DNA from: Rhabdaerophilum sp. SD176
GTDB taxonomy: Bacteria > Pseudomonadota > Alphaproteobacteria > Rhizobiales > Beijerinckiaceae
Assembly (NCBI RefSeq): GCF_030143245.1
Contig: NZ_JARJNS010000001.1
Coordinates: 62,001 to 126,000, forward strand
Direction of reading: 5' to 3'
DNA length: 64,000 nucleotides
Shown here: piece by piece, positions 55,162 to 64,000 of the stretch
Numbering within the stretch: the first letter of the stretch is position 1
Layout: the number at the start of each line of letters is the position of its first letter
The notes under the pieces: model-generated
Told to the model about the DNA's origin: nothing
Databases searched by the model: none
Seen by the model: the letters and a program-made list of their open reading frames with translations, nothing else
Made by a program: the position numbers and the translations under genes

Positions 55162-56646
55162 TCATTCGAGGCGTTCGGGCAAATAATCCTCTTTTGCCAG
55201 CGTCGAGAACCGCGTGACATTCGCGTCGAACTGCAACTGAACCGAGCCCGTCGGGCCGTGACGCTGCTTGCCGATGATGACCTCGGCCTTGCCATGCACG
55301 CGATCCATCTCGGTCTGCCATTTGAGATGGTCTTCCGTGCCCGGCTTGGGCTCCTTGTTCTGGAGGTAATATTCCTCGCGGAACACGAACATCACCACGT
55401 CCGCATCCTGTTCGATCGAACCGGATTCGCGCAGATCCGCCAGTTGCGGGCGTTTGTCATCGCGCTGCTCGACCTGACGGGAGAGCTGCGACAGCGCCAT
55501 GATCGGCACATTCAGCTCTTTGGCGAGGGCCTTGAGCCCGGTGGTGATCTCGGTCAGTTCCTGCACGCGGTTCTCGCCCTTCTTCGAAGCACCCGTCAGG
55601 AGCTGGAGATAGTCGACCACCAGGAAATCCAGCCCGTATTGCCGCTTGAGCCGCCGCGCCCGCGCCGCGAGCTGGGCAATGGAAATGCCGCCGGACTGGT
55701 CGATATGCAGCGGGATCGACTGCATCTCGGCCACGGCCTCGTGCAGCTTGCCGAATTCCTCGGGGCTGATATCGCCGCGGCGGATCTTGAACGAGGGGAT
55801 GTTGGATTGCTCGGCGACAATACGTGTCGCCAGCTGCTCTGCCGACATTTCGAGACTGAAGAACCCGACAATGCCACCCTCGACCGTCTTCATCAAGCCA
55901 TCGGCGGCGCGTTCGCCCCGCCAGGCCTTGGCGATATTGTAGGCGATGTTCGTGGCCAGCGCCGTCTTGCCCATGGCAGGGCGGCCGGCCAGGATGACAA
56001 GATCGGAGCGCTGCAAGCCACCCATCTTCTGGTCGAGATCATGCAGGCCCGTGGCCGTGCCCGACAGGCCACCATCGCGCTTGAAGGCCTCGCTCGCCAT
56101 ATCGATGGCGATCTTCAGCGCCGAAGCAAAACTCTGGAACCCGCCCTCGAAACGGCCGCTTTCGGCGAGGCCATAGAGCTTGCGCTCGGCATCCTCGATC
56201 TGCGCGCGCGGGCTTTCGTCGACAGGCGCGTCATAGGCGCGGTTGACCATGCCCTCGCCGATGCTGATCAGGTTCCGGCGCAGCGCGAGTTCATAGATCG
56301 TCCGGCCATATTCGGCAGCGTTGATGATTGTCGTCGCATTGGCGGCAAGGCGGACAAGATACTGCGGCACCGTCATCCCGCCGAGATCGAGATCCGGCAG
56401 GTAGGTCTTCAGCGTGATCGGCGTGGCCACCTTGCCGGCCCGAAGCAGCTTGGCGATGACCTCGAAAATCCGGCCATGCAGCGCCTCGAAGAAATGCCCC
56501 GGCTCGAGAAAATCCGAAACCCGGTCAAACGCCTCGTTGTTGACGAGAACTGCGCCCAGCAACGCCTGCTCGGCCTCCAGATTATGCGGGGCCAGACGGA
56601 GGGTTTCGGCTTCGGGCGCTTCAAGGCGGACGAGGTTCGACATCAA
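55162..56646 (-). CDS. dnaB: Replicative DNA helicase DnaB
   Basis: This 494-residue protein has an N-terminal primase-binding domain (PHNLEAEQALLGAVLVNNEA, then AGKVATPITLKTYL). The RecA-like helicase follows with Walker A GRPAMGKTALATN (about 220-227), FFSLEMSAEQLATRI, FLVVDYLQLL, ALSQLSRQVEQRDDKRPQLA and the arginine finger region KQRHGPTGSVQL. No intein is seen. It is transcribed in the same direction as rplI, from which a terminator separates it. Confidence 0.97.
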   Translation of the reverse strand: MMSNLVRLEAPEAETLRLAPHNLEAEQALLGAVLVNNEAFDRVSDFLEPGHFFEALHGRIFEVIAKLLRAGKVATPITLKTYLPDLDLGGMTVPQYLVRLAANATTIINAAEYGRTIYELALRRNLISIGEGMVNRAYDAPVDESPRAQIEDAERKLYGLAESGRFEGGFQSFASALKIAIDMASEAFKRDGGLSGTATGLHDLDQKMGGLQRSDLVILAGRPAMGKTALATNIAYNIAKAWRGERAADGLMKTVEGGIVGFFSLEMSAEQLATRIVAEQSNIPSFKIRRGDISPEEFGKLHEAVAEMQSIPLHIDQSGGISIAQLAARARRLKRQYGLDFLVVDYLQLLTGASKKGENRVQELTEITTGLKALAKELNVPIMALSQLSRQVEQRDDKRPQLADLRESGSIEQDADVVMFVFREEYYLQNKEPKPGTEDHLKWQTEMDRVHGKAEVIIGKQRHGPTGSVQLQFDANVTRFSTLAKEDYLPERLE

Positions 56647-56710
56647 ATTTGTCTATTTGTTCTTGGCGCGCATCATTGGCGCTGATCCCATGGAAACCAA
56701 GGTGGGCCAA

Positions 56711-56740
56711 ATAAAAAGCCCCCCGGTTTCCCGGGAGGCA
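56711..56740 (-). terminator. Rho-independent terminator after rplI
   Basis: On the minus strand GCCTCCCGG and CCGGGGGGC form a 9-bp stem (one G-T pair) around a GAAA tetraloop, followed by TTTTTATTT. It lies about 75 bp past the rplI stop and 65 bp before dnaB. Confidence 0.9.
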
Positions 56741-56815
56741 ATTGTCCCTGATTCCCACAGGAACTCACAGGCCGGCAAAAGAAATATCTTTCCGCTTGAC
56801 GGCCTGCGGCTCGAC

Positions 56816-57382
56816 TCACATTTCGGCGTTCGGGCCGGCTTCCGCCAGGGCTGCACCGATCTCGAGGCCGAGATCGTCCAGATTGTCGGCTTCGCGCTCG
56901 AGAACGTTCTCGCCACGGGCCTGGCGGTCAGCTTCCTCGACCGAGCGGGCAACGTTGATCGTCACCTTGACCGAGACTTCCGGGTGCAGGACGACGGAGA
57001 CATTGTGCAGGCCCAGCGTCTTGATCGGGGCGTTGAGCGCGATCTGGCTGCGGGCGACCGTGAAGCCACCGGCGGTGAGGATCTCGGCGAGGTCACGCGA
57101 CGAGACCGAACCGTAAAGCACGCCCGATTCGCCAGCCTGGCGGATCAGCGCGAAGGTCTGGCCGTCGAGCTTGGCGCCGACAGCATCGGCATCCTTGCGG
57201 CGCTCGAGGTTCTGGGCCTCGAGTTGGGCACGCTGGGCCGAGAATTTTTCCTTGTTGGATTCCGTAGCGCGGAGCGCCTTGCCACGGGCGAGAAGGAAAT
57301 TGCGGGCATAGCCGTCCTTCACGCGGACAACTTCACCCATCTGGCCCAGCTTGGCCACGCGTTCGAGCAGGATCACTTCCAT
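56816..57382 (-). CDS. rplI: 50S ribosomal protein L9
   Basis: This 188-residue L9 has the N-terminal rRNA-binding domain [20 protein letters not shown], then [17 protein letters not shown], the long connecting helix, and the C-terminal domain ([36 protein letters not shown]). It has an acidic C-terminal extension of about 35 residues beyond the E. coli length, common in alphaproteobacteria. It is part of the rpsF-rpsR-DUF2232-rplI operon. Confidence 0.97.
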   Translation of the reverse strand: MEVILLERVAKLGQMGEVVRVKDGYARNFLLARGKALRATESNKEKFSAQRAQLEAQNLERRKDADAVGAKLDGQTFALIRQAGESGVLYGSVSSRDLAEILTAGGFTVARSQIALNAPIKTLGLHNVSVVLHPEVSVKVTINVARSVEEADRQARGENVLEREADNLDDLGLEIGAALAEAGPNAEM

Positions 57383-57415
57383 GGTTTTACTCCTTTGAGG
57401 TCAGATTGCGGGAAT

Positions 57416-58360
57416 TCAAAGCCGCCCGCGGCGGAAATCGGTGATGTGATCGATCATGCCGATCACGAGGAAAATCAGCGCCGGCAGACCGAAGACGATC
57501 AGCGCAGCCCAGATGGCGGTGAGCATGAAGGCGCGTGATTCCATGCCGATTGTCCGGACATGCACGACGGCCAGCCCCTGCAGGATAAGCGCGAAGAGCA
57601 GCCCCAGCGCCATGATCGATCCGAACAGCCCGACATAGCCATCGCGCATCGAGGCAAAGAGCGCGAGGCCGAGCAGGATCAGCGTGCCACCCGGCAACCG
57701 GAAGCGGCGCAGGTCGGGCTTGACGAAAGCCAGCCGACGCGAACGGTCTGCCACGAGCAGCCCAATGGCAGCGCTGGCGATCAGCGTCACCAGCGTGATC
57801 AGGGCGGAAAGCGGCATGATGATTGCCGCCATCAGGTCGAAGATCCGGGCCATGTCCCCGGACGGGAGGGCAGGACCGCCACCCGGCATGCCGATCAGCG
57901 CGAAGACAGCCTCGACCGAGCGCCGGATCCGCTGCTGGAGCGCGGCAAAATCCGGTTCGATGAGAATGCCGGCGACAACGAACGCCATCGCGATATAGGC
58001 GATGAGGATCAGCACCAGCCGGCCGACCTCGATCCCGTCCCTTTCCGGACGGCCGGATAGCGGCGAGAGACGCGCTTCGGACATCCAGGCGAGGCCGAAG
58101 ACCGGCAGCGAGAAAAGCGTCGCGATGGCAAGCGCAGGCGGTGTGCCGGCAGCAGCCTGAATGATCAGGGCGGCGGAGAGCCCGGCAAGGGCTCCGGCAT
58201 AGGGGTGCCAGCCGAAAGCAACAATGAACAGCGGCGTCGGCGCGATCAGCGAGAGCAGGGCAGCCTGCATCGTTCCCGGGGTCAGGAAACCCGAGAGGAG
58301 CGCGGTGCCGAACCCGGCAATGACCGCAACAAGGAGGGCCTGGGAGAATCCCGCTGGCAT
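57416..58360 (-). CDS. DUF2232 family membrane protein
   Basis: This protein of about 314 residues has eight or so hydrophobic helices (ALLVAVIAGFGTALLSGF, PTPLFIVAFGWHPYAGALAG, LVLILIAYIAMAFVVAGIL, PLSALITLVTLIASAAIGLL). The position between rpsR and rplI is characteristic of the alphaproteobacterial DUF2232 gene. Function unknown. The ATG at 58360 opens the first helix; earlier codons of the frame read into the gap to rpsR. Confidence 0.85.
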   Translation of the reverse strand: MPAGFSQALLVAVIAGFGTALLSGFLTPGTMQAALLSLIAPTPLFIVAFGWHPYAGALAGLSAALIIQAAAGTPPALAIATLFSLPVFGLAWMSEARLSPLSGRPERDGIEVGRLVLILIAYIAMAFVVAGILIEPDFAALQQRIRRSVEAVFALIGMPGGGPALPSGDMARIFDLMAAIIMPLSALITLVTLIASAAIGLLVADRSRRLAFVKPDLRRFRLPGGTLILLGLALFASMRDGYVGLFGSIMALGLLFALILQGLAVVHVRTIGMESRAFMLTAIWAALIVFGLPALIFLVIGMIDHITDFRRGRL

Positions 58361-58513
58361 CGTGTCCTGCTGTCCCGCGAACCAGCCTCTCGGCTGGCGG
58401 TTAGAAGCGAGGTCACGGGCAGGCGACCGATCCTCGCTCCAGCAATACCGCCGGCGGTGTCCCGCCGGAAGCGACATGGCCTGCAAGCAGCCGGCGCTGG
58501 GCCGGCTGCCAGA

Positions 58514-58753
58514 TTACTTGATCACGTAGGGCAGGAGCCCGAGGAAGCGGGCGCGCTTGATCGCCTTGGCGAGTTCGCGCTGCTTCTTGGCCGAGACGGC
58601 CGTGATGCGCGACGGAACGATCTTGCCGCGCTCGGAAATATAGCGCGAGAGGAGCTTCACGTCCTTGTAGTCGATCTTGGGAGCGCCGGAGCCCGAGAAC
58701 GGGCAGGTCTTGCGGCGGCGGAAGAACGGGCGGCGGGCTGCAGTGGCGGACAT
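58514..58753 (-). CDS. rpsR: 30S ribosomal protein S18
   Basis: This 79-residue protein has [40 protein letters not shown] and the highly conserved [21 protein letters not shown], ending [12 protein letters not shown]. It binds S6 on the platform of the small subunit. Its ATG overlaps the rpsF stop by one base. Confidence 0.98.
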   Translation of the reverse strand: MSATAARRPFFRRRKTCPFSGSGAPKIDYKDVKLLSRYISERGKIVPSRITAVSAKKQRELAKAIKRARFLGLLPYVIK

Positions 58754-59190
58754 CAGACTTCCTCCTCGGCGCCGTCAAAACCGGCTTCACCGTCTTCGCG
58801 GTCCCGGCGACGCGGGCCACGATCGCCGCGATCACCACGATCGCCGCGCTCGCCGCGATCATCGCGGTCACGGCGCTGCAGCATCGCAGACGGGCCTTCC
58901 TCGAGTTCCTCGACCTTCACGGTCATGAAACGCAGGACATCTTCGTTGATCGCCATCTGGCGCTCCATCTCGGCAATCGCCGCAGCCGGCGCATCGAGAT
59001 TGAAGAGAGCGTAATGGGCCTTCCGGTTCTTCTTGATCCGGTAGGCGAGGGACTTGACGCCCCAGTATTCCACCTTGGCAACAGCGCCGCCATTCGCTTC
59101 GACGACCGCCTTGTAGGTCTCGGTCATCGCCTCGACCTGTTGCGCCGTCACGTCCTGGCGAGCCAGGAAAACGTGTTCATACAAAGCCAT
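58753..59190 (-). CDS. rpsF: 30S ribosomal protein S6 with charged tail
   Basis: The protein of about 145 residues starts [20 protein letters not shown] and carries [20 protein letters not shown]. The C-terminal tail from about residue 105 is a string of Arg-Gly-Asp-type units ([14 protein letters not shown]), encoded by tandem 9-bp repeats between about 58810 and 58865. Such tails are frequent in alphaproteobacterial S6. It heads the rpsF-rpsR operon and faces the divergent uracil-DNA glycosylase gene across 226 bp that hold no other gene. Confidence 0.97.
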   Translation of the reverse strand: MALYEHVFLARQDVTAQQVEAMTETYKAVVEANGGAVAKVEYWGVKSLAYRIKKNRKAHYALFNLDAPAAAIAEMERQMAINEDVLRFMTVKVEELEEGPSAMLQRRDRDDRGERGDRGDRGDRGPRRRDREDGEAGFDGAEEEV

Positions 59191-59416
59191 TTGTGAGCCT
59201 TCTCTCAAGTTTTGGTTCCGTTGGCGCGAAGCCCTTCGAGCCTCGGAAGGCGCGAGAGATTTTCACGAAGGCGTTGACACAGGAGACCGGGTCCGGGAAC
59301 CCTACCGCCGCAACGCGACAGCTCTCCGTTCAGCCACCGGCCAAGCAGAAGTGCGCTCGATACGGGATCCGCCGCTGAAAATCAACGCCGAACTTGCCCG
59401 GACAGCAGGAAATTCG

Positions 59417-60004
59417 ATGGAGCCATTGCTCGCCCGCATCCGATCCTGCACGATCTGTCCGGACTTGCCGCTCGGGCCGCGCCCTATCCTGCAGGCGGAT
59501 CCGCGCGCGCGGATCCTGATCGTCGGGCAGGCACCGGGCCGGATCACGCATGCCAAGGGACGCCCGTTTGACGATCCCTCGGGCGAAAGGCTGCGGGGCT
59601 GGCTTGGCGTGGACCGCGAGCAATTCTACGATCCCGCGCTGTTCGCCCTCGTGCCGATGGGCTTCTGCTATCCCGGCACCGGGCGCGGCGGAGACCTGCC
59701 GCCCCGGCCGGAATGCGCCGCCACCTGGCGCCAGCCAGTTCTCGATGCCCTGCCGAACATCACCCTCACGCTCGTGCTCGGGGATTATGCCCAGCGTTGG
59801 CATCTCCCGGAACAGCGCGGCAAGAGCCTCGCCGAACGGGTCAGCCAGTGGCGGAACACGTGGCCACGCCTCGTGCCGATGCCTCATCCCAGCCCGCGCA
59901 ACCAGCGCTGGTTCCGTCAGCATCCCTGGTTCGAGGCCGAACTTGTGACGGCGCTCAGGGCGGAAACCGCCCGGATCCTCGCCGTTCCGGCGCGTCCGGC
60001 TTGA
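59417..60004 (+). CDS. Uracil-DNA glycosylase family protein
   Basis: This 195-residue UDG-superfamily protein opens with an N-terminal Cys pair (CTICPDLPLGPRP), and the active-site loop is GQAPGRITHAKGRPFDDPSG. Next come PMGFCYPGTGRGGDLPPRPE, LVLGDYAQRWHL, and the C-terminal PMPHPSPRNQRWFRQHPW carrying the conserved His. The combination fits a short UDG-like family distinct from canonical Ung, and substrate specificity is uncertain. AGGAAA lies before the ATG at 59417; earlier in-frame starts lie in the rpsF promoter region. Confidence 0.85.
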   Translation: MEPLLARIRSCTICPDLPLGPRPILQADPRARILIVGQAPGRITHAKGRPFDDPSGERLRGWLGVDREQFYDPALFALVPMGFCYPGTGRGGDLPPRPECAATWRQPVLDALPNITLTLVLGDYAQRWHLPEQRGKSLAERVSQWRNTWPRLVPMPHPSPRNQRWFRQHPWFEAELVTALRAETARILAVPARPA

Positions 60005-60073
60005 CTTCGCGGCAGGGCGGACGCATTCCCGCCTCCCATCGGCCGCGAATGAAAAGAGCTGGAGAAGGCGCGC

Positions 60074-61018
60074 ATGAGCAAGACCGCATTTCTGTTTCCG
60101 GGGCAGGGCAGCCAGGCCGTTGGCATGGGCAAAGCCCTCGCGGAAGCCTTTCCGGCCGCGCGCGCCGTTTTCGCCGAGGTGGATGACGCCCTCGGCCAGA
60201 AGCTCTCCACCCTGATGTTCGAGGGGCCGGAAGACCAGCTGACGCTGACCGCCAATGCCCAGCCGGCGCTGATGGCGCACAGCCTCGCGGTAATCCGCGT
60301 GCTTGAGGCCGAGAAAGGGCTCGACCTCTCCGCCTCTGTCGCCTTCGTCGCCGGCCACAGCCTCGGCGAATATTCCGCCCTCGCGGCTGCCGGCGCGCTG
60401 TCGATCAGCGATACCGCGAAGCTGCTCCGCATCCGCGGTGATGCAATGCAGGCGGCCGTCCCGGTCGGCAAGGGCGCGATGGCCGCACTGCTCGGCGCCG
60501 AATGGGACCTTGCCACCGAAATCGCCGAGATCGCCGCTACCGATACCGGCCTGATCTGCGATGTCGCCAACGATAATGGCGGCGGGCAGGTTGTCCTCTC
60601 CGGCGACAAGGCCGCCGTCGACCGCGCCTGCGAGATCGCCAAGGAGAAGGGCGTCAAGCGCGCCATTCCGCTGCCCGTTTCCGCGCCGTTCCATTCCACC
60701 CTGATGGCGCCGGCCGCCTCGGCCATGGAAGCCGCGCTTGCCACGGCAACGATCCGGGCGCCGAAAGTGCCGGTTGTCGCCAATGTCACCGCCGGCCCGG
60801 TGAGCGATCCCGAAGCCATCCGCCGCAACCTCGTTCTGCAGGTCTGCGGCTCGGTGCGCTGGCGCGAGAGCATGGTCTGGCTCGGCGGGCAGGGCGTGAC
60901 CCGCTTCGTCGAATGCGGCTCCGGCAAGGTGCTGACCGGCATCGCCAAGCGGCTGGTGGCTGGCAGTGAGGCGATCAATATCGGCACGCCGGAGGATGTG
61001 GCGGAGTATACCGCCTGA
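60074..61018 (+). CDS. fabD: Malonyl-CoA:ACP transacylase
   Basis: This 314-residue protein has MSKTAFLFPGQGSQAVGMGK at the start, the catalytic Ser in VAGHSLGEYSALAAAGAL (about residue 95), the Arg in LLRIRGDAMQ, and the His in LPVSAPFHSTLM. It loads malonyl groups onto AcpP and opens the cluster fabD-fabG-acpP-fabF for fatty-acid synthesis. Confidence 0.97.
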   Translation: MSKTAFLFPGQGSQAVGMGKALAEAFPAARAVFAEVDDALGQKLSTLMFEGPEDQLTLTANAQPALMAHSLAVIRVLEAEKGLDLSASVAFVAGHSLGEYSALAAAGALSISDTAKLLRIRGDAMQAAVPVGKGAMAALLGAEWDLATEIAEIAATDTGLICDVANDNGGGQVVLSGDKAAVDRACEIAKEKGVKRAIPLPVSAPFHSTLMAPAASAMEAALATATIRAPKVPVVANVTAGPVSDPEAIRRNLVLQVCGSVRWRESMVWLGGQGVTRFVECGSGKVLTGIAKRLVAGSEAINIGTPEDVAEYTA

Positions 61019-61064
61019 CTTCTCGCCGCCCCGCAATCCTTTTCCCTCTATTTCGGAGCACCCC

Positions 61065-61802
61065 ATGTTCGACCTCACCGGCAAATTCGCCCTCGTCACC
61101 GGCGCTTCGGGCGGCATCGGCGCCGCGATTGCGGAAGCCCTCCATGCGCAGGGCGCGACCCTGACCCTCTCCGGCACGCGGCGCGAGGCGCTCGAGACGC
61201 TGGCGGCGAAGCTGGGTTCGCGCTGCCATGTTGTCACGGCCAACCTGTCGGACCGCGCCTCGGTGGAAGCCCTGGTGCCGGAAGCCGAGAAGGCGATGGG
61301 CGGGCTCGACATCCTCGTCAACAATGCCGGCATCACGCGGGACAACCTCTTCATGCGCATGAAGGACGAGGAATGGGACCAGGTTCTCGCGGTGAACCTG
61401 ACCTCGTCCTTCATCCTCGCCCGCGCCGCCGTGAAGGGCATGATGAAGCGCCGCTTCGGCCGGATCATCGGCATCACCTCGGTTGTCGGCGTCACCGGCA
61501 ATCCCGGCCAGGCGAATTACTGCGCCGCCAAGGCCGGCATGATCGGCATGACCAAGAGCCTCGCTGCCGAAGTGGCCAGCCGGGGCATCACCGTGAATTG
61601 TGTGGCGCCGGGCTTCATCGAGAGCGCCATGACGGATGCGCTGAACGAGAAGCAGCGCGAGGCGATCATGGGGTCAATCCCCGCCGGCCGCATGGGCAAG
61701 GGCGAGGAGATTGCCTCCGCCGTGGCCTATCTTGCCTCGGTTGAGGCCGCTTATGTCAACGGCCAGACGCTGCACGTCAATGGTGGCATGGCCCGGATCT
61801 GA
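61065..61802 (+). CDS. fabG: 3-oxoacyl-ACP reductase
   Basis: This 245-residue SDR has VTGASGGIGAAIAEAL, LVNNAGITRDNLFMRMKDEE, ITSVVGVTGNPGQANYCAAK (Tyr/Lys pair) and the C-terminal YVNGQTLHVNGGMARI, all hallmarks of FabG. It reduces 3-ketoacyl-ACP with NADPH. The ATG at 61065 is chosen by family alignment, with GGAG nearby. It lies 46 bp after fabD. Confidence 0.96.
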   Translation: MFDLTGKFALVTGASGGIGAAIAEALHAQGATLTLSGTRREALETLAAKLGSRCHVVTANLSDRASVEALVPEAEKAMGGLDILVNNAGITRDNLFMRMKDEEWDQVLAVNLTSSFILARAAVKGMMKRRFGRIIGITSVVGVTGNPGQANYCAAKAGMIGMTKSLAAEVASRGITVNCVAPGFIESAMTDALNEKQREAIMGSIPAGRMGKGEEIASAVAYLASVEAAYVNGQTLHVNGGMARI

Positions 61803-61993
61803 TCGGGGCGCTGGGAAGGCCCCGCGCGGATTTCAAGACGGTTTATCCGGGCATTTTTTCCGCTTCTTGCCGCGCTGCACGTTGACTTTCGCTGCCGCGT
61901 TTGGAAGGGAAGGCGCCGGGTTGTCGTCTCCGGGTTCCATCCCGCGGGGCGATATTGTCCTGCACAACAGGTGTCTACAGAGAAGGGTTCACC

Positions 61994-62230
61994 ATGAGCG
62001 ATGTCGCTGAGCGCGTGAAGAAGATTGTCATCGAGCATCTCAGCGTCGATGCCGATAAGGTCGTCGAGGGCGCGAATTTCATTGATGACCTCGGTGCCGA
62101 CAGCCTCGATACGGTCGAGCTCGTGATGGCGTTCGAGGAAGAATTCGGCGTCGAGATTCCGGATGACGCGGCCGAGACGATCGTGACGGTCGGCGATGCC
62201 GTGAAGTTCCTCGAAAAGAACGCGGCCTGA
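61994..62230 (+). CDS. acpP: Acyl carrier protein
   Basis: This 78-residue acidic four-helix protein carries the phosphopantetheine attachment Ser37 in [19 protein letters not shown]. The N-terminus [20 protein letters not shown] and the C-terminus VKFLEKNAA are standard. GAAGGG precedes the ATG. The 191-bp gap upstream (61803-61993) includes a TTGACT hexamer at 61882-61887 that could be the -35 of a dedicated acpP promoter. Confidence 0.98.
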   Translation: MSDVAERVKKIVIEHLSVDADKVVEGANFIDDLGADSLDTVELVMAFEEEFGVEIPDDAAETIVTVGDAVKFLEKNAA

Positions 62231-62253
62231 GCCAGAGGCTTCCGGGAAGCGTC

Positions 62254-63519
62254 ATGCTCCGTCGGGTTGTTGTCACCGGCCTCGGAATGGTCACGCCGCT
62301 CGGTTGCGGCGTCGAGGCCAGTTGGTCGGGCATCCTCGCCGGAAAATCGGCGGCAAGGCGAATCGAGACTTTCGATGTCTCCGACATTGCCGCCAAGATT
62401 GCCTGCATCATTCCTCGGGGCGAGGGGCCGAACGCCTTCCGTCCCGACGAGTGGATGGACCCCAAGGACCAGCGCAAGGTCGATGAATTCATCATCTTCG
62501 CGATGGCCGCAGCAAAACAGGCGCTGGATGACGCCGGATGGCATCCGTCCACCTACGACGATCAGGCCGCGACCGGCGTGATCGTCGGCTCCGGCATTGG
62601 CGGCCTGACCGGGATCAACGAAACCGCGCTCCTGCTCGCTGAAAAGGGTCCGCGCCGCGTTTCGCCCTTCTTCATTCCCGGCCGGCTGATCAACCTTGCC
62701 TCCGGTTACATTTCCATTGCTCATGGCCTCAAGGGCCCCAACCATTCGGTCGTGACCGCCTGCTCGACAGGCGCCCATGCGATCGGTGACGGCGCGCGGA
62801 TGATCGCCCTGGGCGATGCCGATGTGATGGTCGCCGGCGGAACGGAATCCCCGATCTCGCGCCTTTCCATGGCGGGTTTCGCAGCCTGCCGGGCGCTTTC
62901 GACTGCCTTTAACGATGATCCGGCACGCGCCTCCCGGCCCTATGACAAGGACCGCGACGGCTTCGTGATGGGCGAGGGCGCCGGTGTGGTGGTGCTCGAG
63001 GAACTCGAGCATGCCAAGGCGCGTGGTGCGCATATCTATGCCGAGATCGTCGGCTACGGCATGTCGGGCGATGCCTATCACATCACATCGCCCTCCGAGG
63101 ATGGCGACGGCGCCTATCGCTGCATGAAGGCCGCACTCAAGCGGGCAGGCCTCACGCCGGGCGACCTCGATTACATCAACGCCCATGGCACGTCGACGCC
63201 GCTCGGTGACGAGATCGAACTGGGAGCCGTGCTGCGGCTGCTTGGCAACCATGCCGGCAATATCTCGATGTCCTCGACGAAATCCTCGACCGGCCATCTC
63301 CTCGGCGCAGCAGGGGCCATCGAAGCCATTTTCTCCATTCTCGCGATCCGCGATCAGGTGGCGCCGCCGACCATCAACCTCGACAACCCGTCTGTCGAGA
63401 CGATGATTGATCTGGTGCCGCACGCGCCGCGCAAGCGTAAGATCGATGTGGCCCTGTCCAATTCCTTCGGGTTTGGCGGGACCAACGCCTCCCTTGTGAT
63501 GCGTCGTTTCGAGGTTTGA
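62254..63519 (+). CDS. fabF: 3-oxoacyl-ACP synthase II
   Basis: This 421-residue KAS II condensing enzyme has VVTGLGMVTPLGCGVEASW, the nucleophile Cys in VVTACSTGAHAIGDGARM (about residue 170), and the catalytic His residues in NAHGTSTPLGDEIE and SSTKSSTGHLLGAAG. It elongates acyl-ACP, and some members control cis-vaccenate content. It begins 23 bp after acpP. Confidence 0.97.
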   Translation: MLRRVVVTGLGMVTPLGCGVEASWSGILAGKSAARRIETFDVSDIAAKIACIIPRGEGPNAFRPDEWMDPKDQRKVDEFIIFAMAAAKQALDDAGWHPSTYDDQAATGVIVGSGIGGLTGINETALLLAEKGPRRVSPFFIPGRLINLASGYISIAHGLKGPNHSVVTACSTGAHAIGDGARMIALGDADVMVAGGTESPISRLSMAGFAACRALSTAFNDDPARASRPYDKDRDGFVMGEGAGVVVLEELEHAKARGAHIYAEIVGYGMSGDAYHITSPSEDGDGAYRCMKAALKRAGLTPGDLDYINAHGTSTPLGDEIELGAVLRLLGNHAGNISMSSTKSSTGHLLGAAGAIEAIFSILAIRDQVAPPTINLDNPSVETMIDLVPHAPRKRKIDVALSNSFGFGGTNASLVMRRFEV

Positions 63520-63528
63520 AGGGCATTC

Positions 63529-63558
63529 GCGGCGGATCCGCCGCACGTAACCCGTTTT
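63529..63558 (+). terminator. Weak hairpin after fabF
   Basis: GCGGCGGATCCGCCGC (63529-63544) is a perfect 16-bp palindrome nine bases after the fabF stop. A short T tract (63555-63558) follows after a gap. It could be a weak terminator or simply a stabilising stem, since mltG continues on the same strand. Confidence 0.3.
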
Positions 63559-63642
63559 CGCCATATTCCGAAGACATAGGCGGAGCATGGCTTTCAGAAT
63601 CGCAAGGGGCTGAAGTTCCTGCGACCAGTTAAAGGCGTCTCG

Positions 63643-64000
63643 ATGGCACCCAAGCCAGGCAAGGAAACAGGGTCGGAAAGCGGAGCAGCCGAGATCCGTC
63701 GGGGCTGGTTCGGCGGCCGTCGCCGGCCAGCCGAAGGCGAAGCGGTGGCCGCGCAGCCGGCACCACCACCGCCGCCCAAGAAGCGCAAGGGCGGGCTCGT
63801 CGCCCTGTTCTCCGGTCTGATGACGGCGACGCTGATCGCCGCCGTGGTGATTGCCGGTGGCATCGCCGTCGCACGGAAGGAATTTTCGAGCCCCGGCCCG
63901 CTCGTTGCCGACAGGTCGGTGATCATCGAACGCGGCTCCACGACCGAGGATATCGCCGAGCAGCTGGAACGGGAAGGTGTGATCTCGCGGCCGTTCCTCC
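63643..64000 (+). CDS. mltG: Endolytic murein transglycosylase MltG, 5' part only
   Basis: The frame opens at ATG 63643 and runs off the right edge after about 119 residues. It has a cytoplasmic Arg/Pro-rich head (RRGWFGGRRRPAEGEAVAAQ, then PAPPPPPKKRKGG), one transmembrane helix (LVALFSGLMTATLIAAVVIA) and the start of the periplasmic LysM-like region (VIIERGSTTEDIAEQLEREG). This matches YceG/MltG, which cuts nascent glycan strands to end peptidoglycan polymerisation. Position directly after fabF is the usual alphaproteobacterial order. Confidence 0.88.
   Translation, partial: MAPKPGKETGSESGAAEIRRGWFGGRRRPAEGEAVAAQPAPPPPPKKRKGGLVALFSGLMTATLIAAVVIAGGIAVARKEFSSPGPLVADRSVIIERGSTTEDIAEQLEREGVISRPFL

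Overview
The window is high-GC DNA (mid-60s percent by eye) with dense, short-gapped operons. It looks like a chromosomal segment of an alphaproteobacterium, most likely of the Hyphomicrobiales (Rhizobiales). The order rpsF-rpsR-DUF2232-rplI-dnaB-alr-radA-cvpA-purF, the block fabD-fabG-acpP-fabF-mltG, and the pairing of guaB, an RsmB-type methyltransferase and guaA are all characteristic of that group. I see no tRNA, rRNA, CRISPR array, insertion sequence or integrase. Genes are cut at both edges: a Bug/TctC binding protein on the left and mltG on the right.

Positions 1-21.8 kb are an accessory catabolic region. A uronate locus (GntR regulator, kduI, kduD, uxaC) faces a 2-keto-4-pentenoate hydratase-like gene and a DctPQM TRAP transporter. 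Next is a malonate locus: malonyl-CoA decarboxylase, malonyl-CoA synthetase and a secreted amidohydrolase, divergent from a MatR-like GntR regulator with a perfect palindrome between them. A third group holds an orphan Bug binding protein, another GntR regulator, a large FAD/Fe-S 2-hydroxyacid dehydrogenase and a serine/alanine-glyoxylate aminotransferase. A near-identical 25-bp element lies before the binding protein and before the dehydrogenase, which suggests one regulon. A flavoprotein and an Uup-type ABC-F protein close the region.

Positions 22.5-35.2 kb are one co-directional nitrogen-scavenging unit. It contains the urea ABC transporter urtABCDE followed directly by urease ureD-ureA-hupE-ureB-[GIY-YIG]-ureC-msrQ-ureE-ureF-ureG. 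A good sigma-54 -24/-12 element precedes urtA. The GIY-YIG gene is strikingly AT-rich (about 42% GC) and sits between ureB and ureC with almost no spacer, so it is a recent insertion inside a catabolic operon.

Positions 35.3-64 kb are mostly housekeeping: ppx, rlmE and a HAD phosphatase; guaA, an rsmB-like gene and guaB; der with a TPR protein and NnrU; then the purF-to-rpsF block and fatty-acid synthesis. One accessory module interrupts it next to the 3' end of guaA. It is a two-gene winged-helix/nucleotidyltransferase pair headed by a perfect 24-bp palindrome that overlaps its predicted promoter. This toxin-antitoxin-like pair and the GIY-YIG insertion are the best candidates for something new.
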